Positions 1-12,785 are shown, counted from the first letter of the stretch. The stretch: 64,000 nucleotides of DNA from Papio anubis (GCF_008728515.1 NC_044980.1:35728290-35792289); one strand, 5' to 3'. Notes: generated by a model from the sequence alone, not told the origin. Numbers and translations: made by a program.

Positions 1-236
1 ACGATCTCTGCTCACCGCAGTCTCTGCCTCCCAGGTTCAAGTGATTCTCCTGCCTCAGCCTCCTGAATAGCTGGGATTACAGACATGCACCATCACGCCC
101 AGCCAGTTTTGTATTTTTAGCAGAGATGGAGTTTCTCCATGTTGGTCAGGCTGGTCTCAAACTCTCAACCTCAGGTGATCTGCCCACCTCAGCCTCCCAA
201 AGTGCTGGGTACAGGCGTGAGCCACCACACCTGGCC
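1..236 (-). mobile_element. Alu SINE, antisense, cut by window start
   Basis: Reverse-complement Alu text runs from mid-element (CTGCCTCAGCCTCCTGAATA) to the 5' end CACCTGGCC at 236. The 3' half and the T-run lie left of the window. It looks like an AluS. Confidence 0.95.
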
Positions 237-1477
237 TGTTTTTCTGATTCTAAAACTTAGTCTTAAACTTTTCTTTTTAATTTAGTCGTGAACTTTTAAT
301 TGGTGTACTATATTGCTTATCCACTACATTTGAACTTATTCTAGGTGGATTATATAATAAATAATATTCCTTGGATTTTAAAATTGTATTAAATAAGACT
401 TAAAGCAGAATTTTAAAACTGGATTTTGATTTTATTTCAGAAAACTCTCAAGTCTTTTCTTTGGGAAATCAAACAAAACATTTGCCCTTTGTTGTAATGC
501 TGCTGTATTTCCCAATTGTGATTTCCAGAATGTCTTTGGTTCTCACTTTGGGAAATGGGGTCTTGAAACTCACGAAATCTGATTTTGGGTTCAGAAGCAA
601 ATAGATTCAGTGAAAGAGACAGTCATGGGAGAACCCCTTAAATAGTTTTAGGACAAAAAGTTACAGTTTAAAGAGACGATGGGTCAATGTTGAAGAAAAC
701 TTAATAACTCTTAAGTTTTCTCTATGTTGAAGACTCGTGTTTTGCATTAAGTCTTGCCTGCATTAAAAAAAAAAAGTGTAATGTGATTGTCTTATGTACT
801 TAAAAATTAATATGTATTGTATCTTTAATTGCATCTCTGTGGAATTTTTATATCATTTGCTGTCTTTATTTTATACCTTTCTTTGGGAATCTCATATTCG
901 GTGCAGACTGTTGTATTGAGTTTGGTTTGTTGACCTGGTGAGCAGTAGGATTTTGTAAAAGGAAATTCAGCTTAAAGCATTCAGAACTTTGGCTGTTATG
1001 CCCTTTCAAAAGTGAAGTTTTAAATAGGTTTAAAATAACTGACTGCCTCCAAAGGATTGCTTTCTAAATTTGGTGTTAGAGACATGCTTGCCTCTTTTGT
1101 ATTTTAGCCCCAAAGTGAATTATTGAAGCTTTTCTGCTTGAGTTGGTGACTATTGCTTCTTAAGTACGTGTATATACACAGAGTTAAAAACCTGCTAGTA
1201 CTCAAAAATCAGTCCTGTATTGTACAGAGATTTGCCTGCTGATGGATCAGGTGTTATTTTCAGTATACTGTTCTTGGACTTTATGATAGACTAGGGGTAC
1301 TTAATGCCTGAGTCGATAATCAAATTATCACTTCTTACAGTTTGTTTATAGAATCTAGAAGGAGTTACACAGTCTTTTCTGTTCCTTCCTTATGATTTAG
1401 AAAATAGAAAAAATCTTCACTAAAGCCTTTAATTGCCTTATTCTTAGTGATGATGATGATTATTATATTAATAGCAA
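237..1477. other. AT-rich intron, nothing recognised
   Basis: No repeat family, open frame or RNA gene was recognised. There is a short A11 run near 770 and a few GAT triplets at 1448-1460. Confidence 0.6.
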
Positions 1478-1935
1478 TGATGGCCAATATTTATCATGAG
1501 CTCACTATTTTGAATATTTGATTGGCATTATTTAATCTTCACTACAGTTCTTAAGGTATAATCAGACCTTCATATTTGGGAGTCACACATTTGCAAATTC
1601 AACCAAGCACAGATTGGAAATATTCAGGAAAAGAAACCAATATAAAAACAGTACAAAAAATTTTAAAATGCAGTATAAAAACTAACATTTACATTGTATT
1701 TGGTATTATAAGTATTCTATTGATGATGTAAAGTATACAGGAAGATGTGCATTTTATACGCAAATGCTATACCATTTTAAATTAGAGACTTTAGCATCCA
1801 TGAATTTCGTATCTGCAGCGATCCTGGAGCCAATCCCCCCAGGTTACCAAGGGGGACTGTCTAGCTATAATATTATCTCCACTTCACAAATTAGGAAACT
1901 GATGCTTACAAAGAATGTGACTTGCTCAAGGGATG
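1478..1935 (-). mobile_element. MIR SINE, antisense, split by a MER2-type transposon
   Basis: The pieces at 1478-1562 and about 1866-1935 together read as a reverse-complement MIR (TTTAATCTTCACTACAG, then ATTATCTCCACTTCAC and GACTTGCTCAAGG). The DNA transposon at 1563-1859 sits between them. Confidence 0.6.
1563..1859. mobile_element. MER2-like Tigger/pogo nonautonomous DNA transposon
   Basis: It begins CAGACCTTCATATTTGGG and ends with the matching inverted terminus TACCAAGGGGGACTG. Internal text such as TTCAACCAAGCACAGATTGG and TGGAGCCAATCCCCCCAGG is typical of MER2. About 297 bp, apparently full length, nested in a MIR. Confidence 0.65.
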
Positions 1936-2004
1936 AGAGAAGGAAGTCCCACGAGCAATTCAAAGTCAGCATAATTAGAATGAATGTGTGCTCTCCTTAA
2001 GTTT

Positions 2005-2105
2005 AGTTAGACTCCTGACCTCCTTGAGGTCGGGGACTTAATATGTTTATTTCTTTAATTCTAATTCTAGTACCAAGCACAGCACCCAGCCAGCATATGC
2101 TCGGG
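2005..2105 (+). mobile_element. L2 LINE 3' tail fragment
   Basis: CTCCTTGAGGTCGGGGACTT followed by GTACCAAGCACAGCACCCAG matches the usual 3' end of L2. It is a short remnant with no coding potential. Confidence 0.5.
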
Positions 2106-2372
2106 TTTTTTGTTTTTTTGTTTTTTTTTTAATAAAGAAATGAAGTTGTGAGAGGCTGATTCATTAGCTTTAGCTGTAAGTCTTCTGGAGGGAATCCATA
2201 CCAATTTCATTTACATTGCATGATTTTTTTTTCCTTTGCCTTGGAATACCACTTGGCAGGGAGCCTAGTAAGTTTCTGTTCATTCTTCAAGTTCCAGCAT
2301 AATTCCATCTTTTCTTTGATGCCTTCCTTGTCTCTTTTAGGCAGAATTTGTTGTTCCCTTTTCTACCTCCAC

Positions 2373-4848
2373 TCCTTTTTTTCCCCAGCCTTTATTTTAG
2401 ATTCCAGGGGGTACATGTGCAGGTTTGTTATATGGGTAAATTGCGAGTCACAGGGGGTTTGTTGTAAAGATTATTTTGTGACCCAGGTAGTAAGATAGTA
2501 CCTGACAGGTGGTTTTTGATCTGCACCCTTCTCCCACACTCAAGTAGGCTTTGGTGTCTCTTGTTTCCTTCTTTGTGTCCATCTGTACTCTATGTTTAGC
2601 TCCCACTTACAAGAGATAACATGCAGTATTTGATTTTTTTGTTCCTGTATTTGCTTAAGATAATGGCCTCCAGCTGCCTCCATGTTGCTGCAAAGGACAT
2701 GGTTTCATCCTTTTTTTATGGCTACATAGTATTCCATGGTGTATATGTACCATATTTTCTTTATCCAGTCTACTGTTGGTGGGCATCTAGGTTGATTCCA
2801 TGTCTTTGCTATTGTGAATAGTGCTGTAGTGAACATACACATCCATGTGTCTTTATGGTAGAATGATTTATATTCCTTTGGGTGTATATTCAGCAGTGGG
2901 ATTGCTGGGTTGCATGGTTGTTCTGAGTCCTTTTTTTTTTTTTTTTTTTTTGAGTTGGAGATTTGCTCTTGTTGCCCAAGCTGGAGTGCAACGGTGCGAT
3001 CTTGGCTCACTGCAACCTCTAACTCCTGGGTTCAAGCGATTGCCCTGCTTCAACCTCCCAAATAGCAGGGATTACAGGCGTGTGCCACCACACCCAACTA
3101 ATTTTGTATTTTTAGTAGAGATGGGGTTTCACCATGTTGGTCAGGCTAGTCTCGAACTCCTGACCTCAAGTGATCAACCTGCCTCTGCCTCCCAAAGGGC
3201 TGGGATTACAGGGGTGAGTCACCACACCTGGCCCATTCTAAGTTCTTTGAGAAATTGCTGAACTGTTTTCCACAGTGGCTGAACTAGTTTACATTCCCAC
3301 CAGCAGTGTATAAGCATTCCCTTTTCTCTATTGCCTCACTAGCATCTGTTATTTTTTTGACTTTTTAGACTAGCCATTCTGACTGGTGTGCAGTGGTATC
3401 TCATTGTGGTTTTGATTTGCATTTCTCTAATGATTAGTGATGTTGAACATTTTTTGATATGCTTATTGGTGGTATGTATGTTTTCTTTTGAGAAGTGTCT
3501 GTTCAAGTCCTTTGCTAGTTTTTTTTTTATTTTTTAATAGAGTTGTTTTCTGCTTGTTACTTTGTTTAGGTTCCTTACAGATTCTGGATATTAGACCTTT
3601 GTTGGATGCGTTGTTTGCACATATTTTCTTCCGTTCTGTAGGTTGTCTGTTCACTATGTTGATAGTTTCTTTTGCTGTACCGAACCTTAGTTTAATTAGA
3701 TCCAACTTGCCAATTTTTGTTTTTGTTGCAATTGCTTTTGAAGTCTTCATCATGAAATCTTTGCCAGGGCTGATGTCCAGAAGAGTTTTTCCTAGGTTTT
3801 CTTCTAGGGTTTTTATAGTTTAAATTTTAAATTTTAGTCTTTAATCCATCTTGGGTTGATTTTTGCATGTGGTGAAAGGAAGAGGTCCAGTTTCAATCTT
3901 GTGCATATGGTTAGCCAGTTATTATTGAATAGAGAGTCCTTTCCCCATTGCTTGTTATTTTCAGCTTCGTCAGAGTTTAGATGTTTTAGGTGTGTGGCTT
4001 TATTTCCGGGCTCTCTAACCTGTTCCATTGGTCTGTGTATCAGTTTTTGTACCAGTACTGTGCTGTTTTGGTTACTGTAGCCTTTTAGTATAGTTTGAAG
4101 TTGGATGGTGTGATGCCTCTGGCTTTGTTCTTTTTACTTAGGATTTCTTTGGCTATTCGGACTCTTTTTTGGTTCCATGTGAATTTTAGAAGTTTTTTTT
4201 TTTTTTTTTTCCTAGTTCTGTGAAAACTGTCACTGGTAGTTTGATAAGAATAGCAATGAATCTGTAAATTGCTTTGGGCAGTATAGCCATTTTAACAATT
4301 TTGATTCTATCCATGATCACAGAATGTTTTTCCATCTGTTTTTGGAAACCGATTTCTTTCAGCAGTGTTTTCTAATTCTTGTTGTAGAGATCTTTCACAT
4401 CCCTGGTTAACTGTATTCCTAGGTATCTTATTCCTTTGTGGCTATTGCTAATGGGATTACATTCTTGATTTGACTCTCAGCTTGGATGTTATTGGTTTAT
4501 AGAAATGCTGTTTATTTTTGCACATTCGTTTTGTGTCCTGAAACTGTGCTGACGTTGTTTTTCAGATCTAGGAGTTCTTGAGTAGAGACTGTGGGGTTTT
4601 CTAGGAATAGAATCATTATCATCTATGAGGAAAGATAGTTTGACTTCCTCTCTTCCTATTCAGATGCCTTTTATTTCTTTATCTTGCCTGATTGCTCTGG
4701 CTAGGGCTTCCAGTACTATGTTGAATAGGAATAGTGAGAGAGGGCGTCCTTGTCTTGTTCCAGTTCTCAAGGGGAATGCTCCCAGCTTTTGCTCATTCAG
4801 CGTAATGTTGGCTGTGGGTTTGTTGTAGGTGGCTCTTACTATTTTGTC
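2373..4848 (-). mobile_element. LINE-1, antisense, 5'-truncated, with ORF2 remnant
   Basis: On the - strand this is the 3'UTR and the C-terminal half of ORF2 of a primate-age L1. The + strand shows GGGGGTACATGTGCAGGTTT, TAGTATTCCATGGTGTATAT and TTGGTTACTGTAGCC. The - strand near 4660-4830 still reads reverse-transcriptase text such as GTRQGRPLSLFLFNIVLEAL. Further in-frame blocks occur around 3463-3753, but stops and frameshifts break the frame. An antisense Alu at 2931-3233 interrupts it. It is 5' truncated within ORF2 and cannot be active. Confidence 0.92.
2931..3233 (-). mobile_element. Alu SINE, antisense, nested in L1
   Basis: A T21 run at 2931 is followed by a full reverse-complement Alu ending CACACCTGGCC. 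L1 3'UTR text continues on both sides. Confidence 0.95.
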
Positions 4849-5047
4849 CCTCTTTTTCACCTTTAATGTATTAGTAATACCTATTATTATTATCATATTG
4901 TAATTATCTACTTCCTCTAGCCTGGGAACTCTTTATAGATCAGGGAGGGGTCAGTGGTAGGCTTTAACTCATCTCAGTTATTGTCAGTATCAAGTATGAT
5001 TTCTGGCACTTGGTAGGTGCTCACTAAATGTTTGGGCTGAATGAATT

Positions 5048-5606
5048 CATATAAACAGGCTAAAAATAGACTTGTAGATAAATGTTGGAGAACGTTAAAC
5101 GTTGTCTTCTCTGAATTACTGTCATTTGCTTTGTAATTTTAGGCTACTTCTTAGTTTATGAACACTATTTCTCAAGGCTGCATTCTTTAAGAAATATTAA
5201 TATTTGAGGAGATACTGCACCATCCAAAGACTGCCGCTAGTATTTTCTAAGATGTTTTCTGACATCCTTATCCTTTAGGGAAAAAAATGTAAGAATGGAG
5301 GAAAGAACCTATTCAGTGAAAGATGTGATCAAAAATAAGCAGACAGATTTATAGGAATAAACAGGTTTTTAAGAATTTGAATATAGAAAGGAATATATTA
5401 AATTAAATTCTAGAGTCCTAAAGTAGAGTGTAGGCCAGAATTATATGTGCTGTTACACAAACAACATGCTGTATAGGATTGTTTATGAGGTTCAGTTGAG
5501 GTAATATAAATAGAAGTGCCCGTAAATAGGATGTTTCTACAAGATGAATTTTGTTAAATATGTAGCGTACTGTGAATAAAGTGATTCTTAAGAATTCTTA
5601 AAAACT
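5048..5606. other. AT-rich intron, nothing recognised
   Basis: No family or open frame was recognised between the L2 tail and the next Alu. Confidence 0.6.
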
Positions 5607-5907
5607 GGGCTGGGCACGTTGGCTCACACCTCTAATCCCAGCACTTTGGGAGGCCAAGGTGGGCTGATCACAAGCTCAGGAGTTCGAGCCCAGCCTGGCC
5701 AGCATGGTGAAACCCCATCTCTACTAAAAATTCAAAAAATTAACCAGGTGTGGTGGCGTGTGCCTGTAATCCCAGCTACTCGGGAGACTGAGGCAGGAGA
5801 ATTGCTTGAAACCAGGAGGCGGAGTTTGCAGTGAGTCGACATTGTGCCATTGCACTGCAGCCTGGGTGATAAGAGCAAGACTCCCTCTCAAAAACAAACA
5901 AAAAAAC
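5607..5907 (+). mobile_element. Alu SINE, sense
   Basis: A full-length element from GGGCTGGGCACGTTGGCTCA to a mixed A/C tail (CAAAAACAAACAAAAAAAC). S-like with many private changes. Confidence 0.95.
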
Positions 5908-6425
5908 TGTTAGTTATATATTGCCATGGAACAAATTACACCAAAATTTAGCAGTTTGGAGCAATGAATATTTATTATCTTACTATTCCTATGGGCCGGG
6001 AATATGGGTACAGCTTAGTTGAATGCCCTTTTACTCATGGTATCTCAGGAGGCTATAGTCTTCTTACAGTTAGGGTCAGTGGAGGCTGCAGTCATCACAA
6101 GGTTTGACTGCCAGAGAATCTGTTCCAAGCTTAATCACTTTACTCTTGGTGAGCCATAGGTTGCCTATAGCTGTTGACTGGATACTTCAGTTTCTTGCCA
6201 CCTGGGTCTCACCTTAAAGCAGCTCACAACATGGCAGCTGACTTCCCTTAAAGTGACTAAGAGAGGGTACCACAAGAGAAGCCAGTCTTTTTGTAACCCA
6301 ATCTCAGAAGTGACATGCCAACACTTTTGCCATATTCTATATTTGTTAGAAGGAAACACACAATAGGAGGGAATTACACAAGGTGGATGGGGTAATTGAA
6401 GACTGTCTTAAAGGCTGCCTACCAC
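5908..6425. mobile_element. Ancient mammalian interspersed repeat, family unassigned
   Basis: The text ATTGCCATGGAACAAATTAC, TTTATTATCTTACTATTCCT, GCAGCTCACAACATGGCAGC and GGCTGCCTACCACAG resembles a widespread mammalian repeat I know by sight but cannot name with confidence. A related copy starts near 25555. Confidence 0.45.
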
Positions 6426-7060
6426 AGTGCATTTAGTATGGAATTAGTATGAGAATTCCAGTGATGCAAAAGTGAAAAAATTCAACAAAAACAAGTACAG
6501 GAAGCAAGTTGAGGTTTGTTTGTCTGTTTTACAACTTTTAATGCATGGAGGGTAAATTGGCCAAAAAAATATTAGTCAAGAACAGAAATATGTAGCTTGT
6601 CAGCAGTTAGTTGGAAAAGGGTAATAAGCAATGAATTCGAATAATTTACTAAGAGATAATATTACTGTAATGTGTATGTTCATGGAATCAGTTCACCTCT
6701 TCCTATATATTTCTCGTTTCTGTGTTGGTTCTGATGCAGGAGTTTTTTCCTGTTTGAGTGAGATCCACTAATGGAGGATTGTTATTTGATGATTTAGGAC
6801 TTGGGATTGAGCAGAAAACACTACTGTTTGCTTGTAAGATCAGAATTGGTCTTTTGAATATGGAATATACTACCTTCTTAAATTTAGTTTTACATGTGTA
6901 AGTGAGGCAGTTTCCCCTGTGCAGTTTTTCCTTGCACTTCTCCTTCTTGAACCAGTCTTAATGAGGAATGTGTGTGACATGTACCAAAAACTTTAAAACT
7001 TTAAGATAGAGAAAATATTCTGAAGATGCCTATTCATAAATTATTTATTGGTTTAATTTA
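6426..7060. other. AT-rich intron, nothing recognised
   Basis: No repeat or open frame was recognised. Confidence 0.6.
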
Positions 7061-7290
7061 TTTTCAATGAAAATTTCAGTGAGATGTTAGGTAGGTGCAA
7101 TATTTCTGAAATTTATCTAAAAAAGTCAAAGAAAATTCTGAAAACTAAGTTAATGGGGAAGGAAAAACAGACATGGCTTACTACATATTAAAATGTCATT
7201 TCAAGCAGTAGTATCCAAAACATCAATACATCATGATAAATTAGTGGATGAGAGCAACCCAAAAATAAAACCCTACCATTTCTGGGAATG
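7061..7290 (+). mobile_element. Possible old L1 ORF2 fragment
   Basis: AAAGTCAAAGAAAATTCTG, GCTTACTACATATTAAAATG and AACCCAAAAATAAAACCC follow the order of an L1 ORF2 3' region, but with heavy divergence. Weak call. Confidence 0.35.
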
Positions 7291-8184
7291 AAATATATAA
7301 TCATTGTCTAATATAGCTAATATGTAATATGTAGTATGTAACGTGTAATGAATATACATAAGATGCATAAAGGAATTCTTCATTTTTAGACCTCCCACAA
7401 CAATTTTAAATAGTGACAGTGACACGAATAATATTACAATTATTTTGGGACTCTGTTTTAACATTAATTTTAACAAGAATGTATTTTGTGGTAAGTATAA
7501 TCTTGGTTGCTGGGATTACATAATTTATCATCTTGTTAAAATCATTTTGTTGCCTTTATTAGTCTTTTCATTAAGAATGATATGTCCTTTTTTCTATCAA
7601 ATTACTAATGCCTTTTAGAAGTTATTTCTGCTAACAGGACAGATTTTGTTTTACTTATTGCTTAAGGTTGTTAATGAAACAATCTTTGCAAAACAAAGTG
7701 AAGTGACAATTTAATCAAATGTGTAGACTGTTCTAACTACCTTGATCAAGTAAAACAATTTACTTGACTTTGTTGCAATCTAAGCTTTCATTTTGTCAAA
7801 GTCTAGTTATCTTATTAAATCTTCAGCAGAAGATATAATTAATACTTAGTGATTTCTAAATCTGAATATTGGAGAAAAGGGCACCAAATTGAAGAATGCT
7901 AGATTTTTAATATTTTCTAGAACTTTAATCTATATGTTCCTCAAGGGGAATTGTTGTTGTTAAGCACTGTCTTCATGTGGGAAAACAGATCCACAAGAAA
8001 TACGAGTTTCTTCCTCCCAGCCCCTGAAGATACACTACAGTGTAACCTCAGACTTGACTGAATTTTTCAGTGTAGTGCTGTCTTTGCACAGGTGTATTTC
8101 TTTGCGCAGGTGGTGACTAGTAGAATGTGGATTCCACTTCTGAGCCCATCATACTTGTTTGGTTTTTCCAGGTGAAAATATAGC
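7291..8184. other. AT-rich intron, nothing recognised
   Basis: No family was recognised. Short AT palindromes occur but none stands out. Confidence 0.55.
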
Positions 8185-8330
8185 CAAGTTTTAAAGGCAA
8201 TGCTCTGAGATTCTTACTCCACATCTTGTTAAATGGCGATTGTGAACCAGTAGATCTGGAGTAGGGTCTGAGAGTCTGCGTTTCTAACAAACCCAAAGGT
8301 GATGTTATGCTCAGCAAGGTTCTAGACTGC
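8185..8330 (+). mobile_element. MER5A-like hAT-Charlie DNA transposon fragment
   Basis: GAACCAGTAGATCTGGAGTA, then TTTCTAACAAACCCAAAGGT and GATGTTATGC, matches the MER5A order (sequence near 'CAGTAGGTCTGGGGT', then 'TTTCTAACAAGCTCCCAGGT'). Confidence 0.65.
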
Positions 8331-8699
8331 TAAATTTCCTGTATAGACTTAGTTGTTGTGATGTCTTTATTCAAAAAGAACTGCTTTGTTCTTGGTCTTA
8401 TAATTGTATAAGATATTTTGTTAGGTGAGTCCCATATATTTTTTCTCACTTAATCTTCACAACACCCCTGCAAGACTGTAATACATGTTCATTATGGAAA
8501 ATTCAGATAAGCAAAAAGAAGAAAAATAAAAGTTATGTAGACACTAGAAATAAGATAATATTTAATTATAAGTTTAAGACTCCAAGTGAAGATTAAAGCT
8601 CTAAAAGGAACTAAAGTTATAGCTTCAGGAGTATTATATGCATTTTCCCACCTTAAGTAAAGAAAGCAAAACATTGTGGGAGTAATATGACTGAAACTA

Positions 8700-8860
8700 A
8701 AATGTATTTACTTAGAAGAACCAGAAGAAAATATCAGAGCATACAGTAGTTGCGTTAGGGTTACAGGATTATAACAGGCACTTTCTCCTTTTATCTGCAG
8801 TCCCAAATATTTATAATGTGCATATGTTACCTTTACACTACAAATTTAAAAACCTTAGTC
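8700..8860 (+). mobile_element. L1M 3' end fragment
   Basis: AGGGTTACAGGATTATAACA and ATAATGTGCATATGTTACCT resemble the distal 3'UTR of old L1M elements. Confidence 0.45.
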
Positions 8861-10149
8861 TTCTCAGAAATGCCACTGAGGAAAAGGTCTGAAAGGTAAT
8901 AATAACTAGATAAATACTTTACAATTTAAATGAAAATCATCAAGATGGGCAAAGAATAATTCATACAAGTGAAAAATGGTAAATGAACAACTGGAAAGAA
9001 TAAATCAAATACAGCTTTAGTAAAATAGTAAATGGCTTTACACAGTAGTTTAAAAAAAAATGTAGCCAAGTAGGTATCTGTCTTTCCCAAAAAGAAGTAT
9101 TTTAGAGCTAACAACCAATGCTGACAAGGCACAGCAAAACCAATATATTTGTTCATTTCTGGTAGTAGTATGCATCCTTTTGAAAGGTAATGCGGTTAAC
9201 ACAAAGATTCATAAATATTTAATGGCAATCGAATACAAAAATATACACACTCCATCTGTCACTATGTAACATGCTTACATGCTGAAAGACAATCTTTTGG
9301 GAAAAAAACTTTTTTGAGGATAAAGAGATGAGATTACAGAGTGCTTTAGTGTTTGCTTAAACATTCTTTAAGTCTTTTTTAACTTAAAAAAAGCAAATAA
9401 TCAAAGTTGACTTTACATATGATAGCCCTCTGACTTGAAGTAAGTGAACCACATTTTGCATATTATGGATGTTCATGCTTTTTTGTTTGTTTTTAGCCCT
9501 CTTTGGACTAATTCTATAGAATTTTCCTAAATTAGAAACAAGTCTTGAGATTTGGTTTTAACTTTCCTAGTACTAAAGTCAACCACTTATTCAAAATTTA
9601 TTGAATTCACCTGTATGTGATACAATATCTTGTTATCATACAGGGAATATAGAATTGGGACCACAAGGAAATTATGATTTTAAGAAATAGAAGGACTTAA
9701 AGATATTATTTCAGAAATGACTGGAGAACTTTAGGCATTAAAAGAAATCTGTAAGTTGTGGTTTCAGTTTCTTCTCTTCAGTGTCCAAAATTGTATCCAA
9801 AATAGCACAGCCACTGCCAGTCATGTGCATTAGATCTTGGAAAGCAAAAAGAGAAATGGTCTGTACCAGTAAGCCACGGTAGTAAAAAGTTTCAGCAGAG
9901 ACTTTCAGAAGTAATTGGTCAGGTGCAGGTTCTATAGAAACTTGAAGTCTTACCTAAGGAACAAGGTAAAGGAACATATAACATATACCATGTTACATGA
10001 ACGTAACATTTAATATTGTAAGTACTTCACAGAGCTATTATTTTATGTATATCTTCGTCTGAAATGATGTGTCTCCACTTGAACCTTGTTGACTGTCTTT
10101 CCGGACTTCTTAAAACTGAAACCAAACAGCATACCCTTATTATCTAGTT
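8861..10149. other. AT-rich intron, nothing firm
   Basis: No clear repeat, exon or RNA gene. Old L1M 3'UTR debris may extend into 9160-9330 but could not be supported. Confidence 0.5.
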
Positions 10150-10275
10150 TAGTATTTCCCAGCCACATGTTGGGTGAGAGCTGTTGGCATTTTGGACAAG
10201 ACACTTCTTGTGCTGGACTGCCCTGTGATTTTGTGTGCCACTCATTACTGCCAGTTGCAACCCTCAAGAATGAGT
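10150..10275 (-). mobile_element. MER20-like hAT DNA transposon fragment
   Basis: TTGGCATTTTGGACAAGACA, TGGACTGCCCTGTGATTTTG and AGTTGCAACCCTCAAG parallel a reverse-complement MER20. It is divergent. Confidence 0.4.
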
Positions 10276-10559
10276 ACTAGAAACGCCCTCACATGGGATT
10301 GGTGAGCAAGTACCTTCTGTTGAGAATTGGTCTAGTCGTTTGAAGAATGCTAGTTAGCTCTTTCTAAAATAGGTTAATTTCATGTCATAGTGGTTAGGTA
10401 AAAGCATCACATTGGACATGAATAAAAAGGATTAGAGTTTAGTATATTCGGGAAACTAATATAAGATCTTTGAATCTTATTTTGTTCCAAGATTGATGAA
10501 ATTCAGGAGAGGACTTGCTACGGTGTTTTTGGAGGGTAATTTTGCACTACTGTTTGAAT

Positions 10560-11330
10560 CAAAATTTTAAATTGCACATTTCTCATTAACCCCACTTCTA
10601 GGAATCAAGCCTATAGAAATCTTGGAGGGCATGAAAATTTATTTGCCAGGATGTTCATTTGCAGTAGTATTGGTAATCGCAAAAATAATAAAAGCTAGGG
10701 AAAAAAAAGAACGAAATAACCAACAACAATAAAACCCCACCTACCTAAAAGGATATTATAAATAGAGAAAAGGTCAAATGGGCATATAGTACATGTTATA
10801 CGTCTATTATTTAAAAGGAACTGGGACTCTATGTCCTGAATAAATTTTTAACAAACAATGTATTATTAAAGGAAAAAAAAGAACAGTATGGGCCATGCAC
10901 GGTGGCTCACGCCTGTGATCCCAGCATTTTGGGAGGCCGAGGTGGGCAGATCACAAGGTCAATAGATCGAGACCATCCTGGCCAATGTGGTGAAACCCCG
11001 TCTGTACTAAAAATACAAAAATTAACTGGGCGTGGTGGTATACGCCTGTAGTCCCAGCTACTCAGGAGGCTGAGACAGGAGAATCACTTGAACCTGGGAG
11101 GCGGAGGTTGCAGTGAGCAGAGATCGCGCCACTGCATTCCAGAGTGAGTCTCTGTCTGAAAAAAAAAAAAAAAGAACAGTATGATTAGTATCATCTTCAG
11201 TTTTGAAATAACATGTGTGTGTATGGATAAGTAAGGTCTGGAAGGTGACTTCTTATATTGTTAAAAAAATAAATGAAAAAGTATAACCAAGGCTTTCAAA
11301 GGTTGAAAAAGGGAATAATACTTCCTTTGT
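10560..11330 (+). mobile_element. L1M 3'UTR fragment split by an Alu
   Basis: ACCCCACTTCTAGGAATCAA and GATGTTCATTTGCAGTAGTA are old L1 3'UTR text. The element continues after the Alu with AGTATGATTAGTATCATC. The Alu at 10891-11170 inserted into it. Confidence 0.6.
10891..11170 (+). mobile_element. Alu SINE, sense, with clear target duplication
   Basis: It starts GGCCATGCACGGTGGCTCAC and ends in an A-run. The 13-base duplication AAAGAACAGTATG lies at 10878-10890 and 11171-11183. The right arm lacks about 20 bases (GCATTCCAGAGTGAGTCTC). Confidence 0.97.
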
Positions 11331-12469
11331 TTTTCTAGAACATGATTGGTCCTCCCTTCATTTTCCTTCATTTCTTCCTTTAGACTGCACAATTGCACTT
11401 GTAGTAAACCCTACCTCTTGAATCCCTACCCAAAGATATTTTGAAAAGGATCTAGTAAATAAAGGGGCAATAAGCAGCACTATCATCATGGGCACCTTAG
11501 GCTCAGAATTTGTCATGTTTTAACTGTTTCTCTGTCTTTGCTCCCATGTCATCTTCAGTTGTTGGGTCCAACTTGCACATCTTTTCCATATACCTTTATT
11601 GTTCTTCCTGTATTTATCCTAGTTCACTTCATACCTAGATTATTACAGTAGCCTGTGAAGCTGGTCTCTTTTCAGCTTAAGTATTTCCAGCTGTGGAGAG
11701 TATACCTCAATGAAAATATTGCTTTAGCAATTTGTACCTCTTTACTCTATAAATTATGTTTTATCTTACCTTTTTTTTAGTGGTGGAGTAAGAAGATAAA
11801 GAGAGATATAGGAGCTGATACTATTGTGTTTCAGTACTGGTGATCTATTGCTAAATGATTATGTAAGCTTGCACACTGACCCAACCCTTCTAGAAGGGAG
11901 AGTGTTAACAAAACTAGCGAGAGAGATTGTAGCCAAGAGTTAAAATGGGTATATTTATGGGAGAAGCCTGCATAGTGAATTGTGTTTTAGGGTAGGAATT
12001 CTGTAATGAGTAAGCATGTCTGCCCTTTTTCTAATATCTGTTAAGTTTGGGGTTATTTTATTCCATGTCTTTTATCTTATCTTTTAGAAATCCTCAGTTG
12101 AATTAAGAAGAGAAAAGATCATTTCAAAAAATATATCTAGACTAGCATTGTATGAATGAAGACTGCAGAAATCTGTAGAAACCTGCTAGAAATTGGTCAG
12201 TTAGTAAGGTATCCCCTTGATAGCAATTTCCCATATGGAGGATGTAGTAGGGAGGTCATAGCATCTGGAGAGGTTTTTCCTAAGTGACAGTCATCACATT
12301 CTGAGATGGCATCCCACTTATTACCTTTCTCCCCTTGAGAATCAGTTTTAATGAGTCATTATTACTAAGGGAATGTGTTTTTATTTCTCATGTGCAGGGG
12401 CAGAAAACTAATTTGGAATAGTTACCTTAGAGAAAGTGAGTTGGCAGTAGCAGTGATTATTTCCTTCAC
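11331..12469. other. Intron with one weak L2 fragment (about 11525-11690, + strand)
   Basis: TAGATTATTACAGTAGCCTG and AGCTGGTCTC recall an L2 ORF2 3' segment. The rest shows nothing recognisable. Confidence 0.4.
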
Positions 12470-12785
12470 TCCCATGCCCAAATCTTTCATACTCTTTAAG
12501 GCTGAAAACTGCCACTTCCTCTAGGAAACATTCCCTGATTTCCTTCTGGCCTTTCCTATTTAGAAATAATTTGTCCCTCTTCTGATCTTACTTGAATCAT
12601 GTTTATGACCCTTGTTATTTTCTACATTGTACTATAGATTATGTGTGTGCTTATAAAAAATATATATTCTATACTAGAAACTCTTCCTAGGGCAGAGTAC
12701 ATGTCTAACGCCTCTCGTATTCTCACAATACTCAATATAACATCTTGCACATAATATAGAGGCTCAGCAAATATTTCCTGATCAT
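12470..12785 (+). mobile_element. L2 LINE 3' end
   Basis: CTCTAGGAAACATTCCCTGA, AGGGCAGAGTACATG and GGCTCAGCAAATATTTCCTG are in the order of the L2 3' end. Confidence 0.6.

Larger units (their letters stand above)
2255..5047 (+). mobile_element. L2 LINE 3' end, split by a younger antisense L1
   Basis: The left piece, about 2255-2372, carries TTCTTCAAGTTCCAGC and GATGCCTTCCTTG. The right piece, about 4849-5047, carries CTGGCACTTGGTAGGTGCTC and ends in an AATGAATTC tail. An antisense L1 fills 2373-4848. The two pieces are consecutive parts of the L2 3' region, so one L2 was interrupted. Confidence 0.55.

Noticed and set aside
3463..4896. ORFs in the antisense L1
   Set aside because: Broken pieces of L1 ORF2; covered by the L1 entry, not a host gene.
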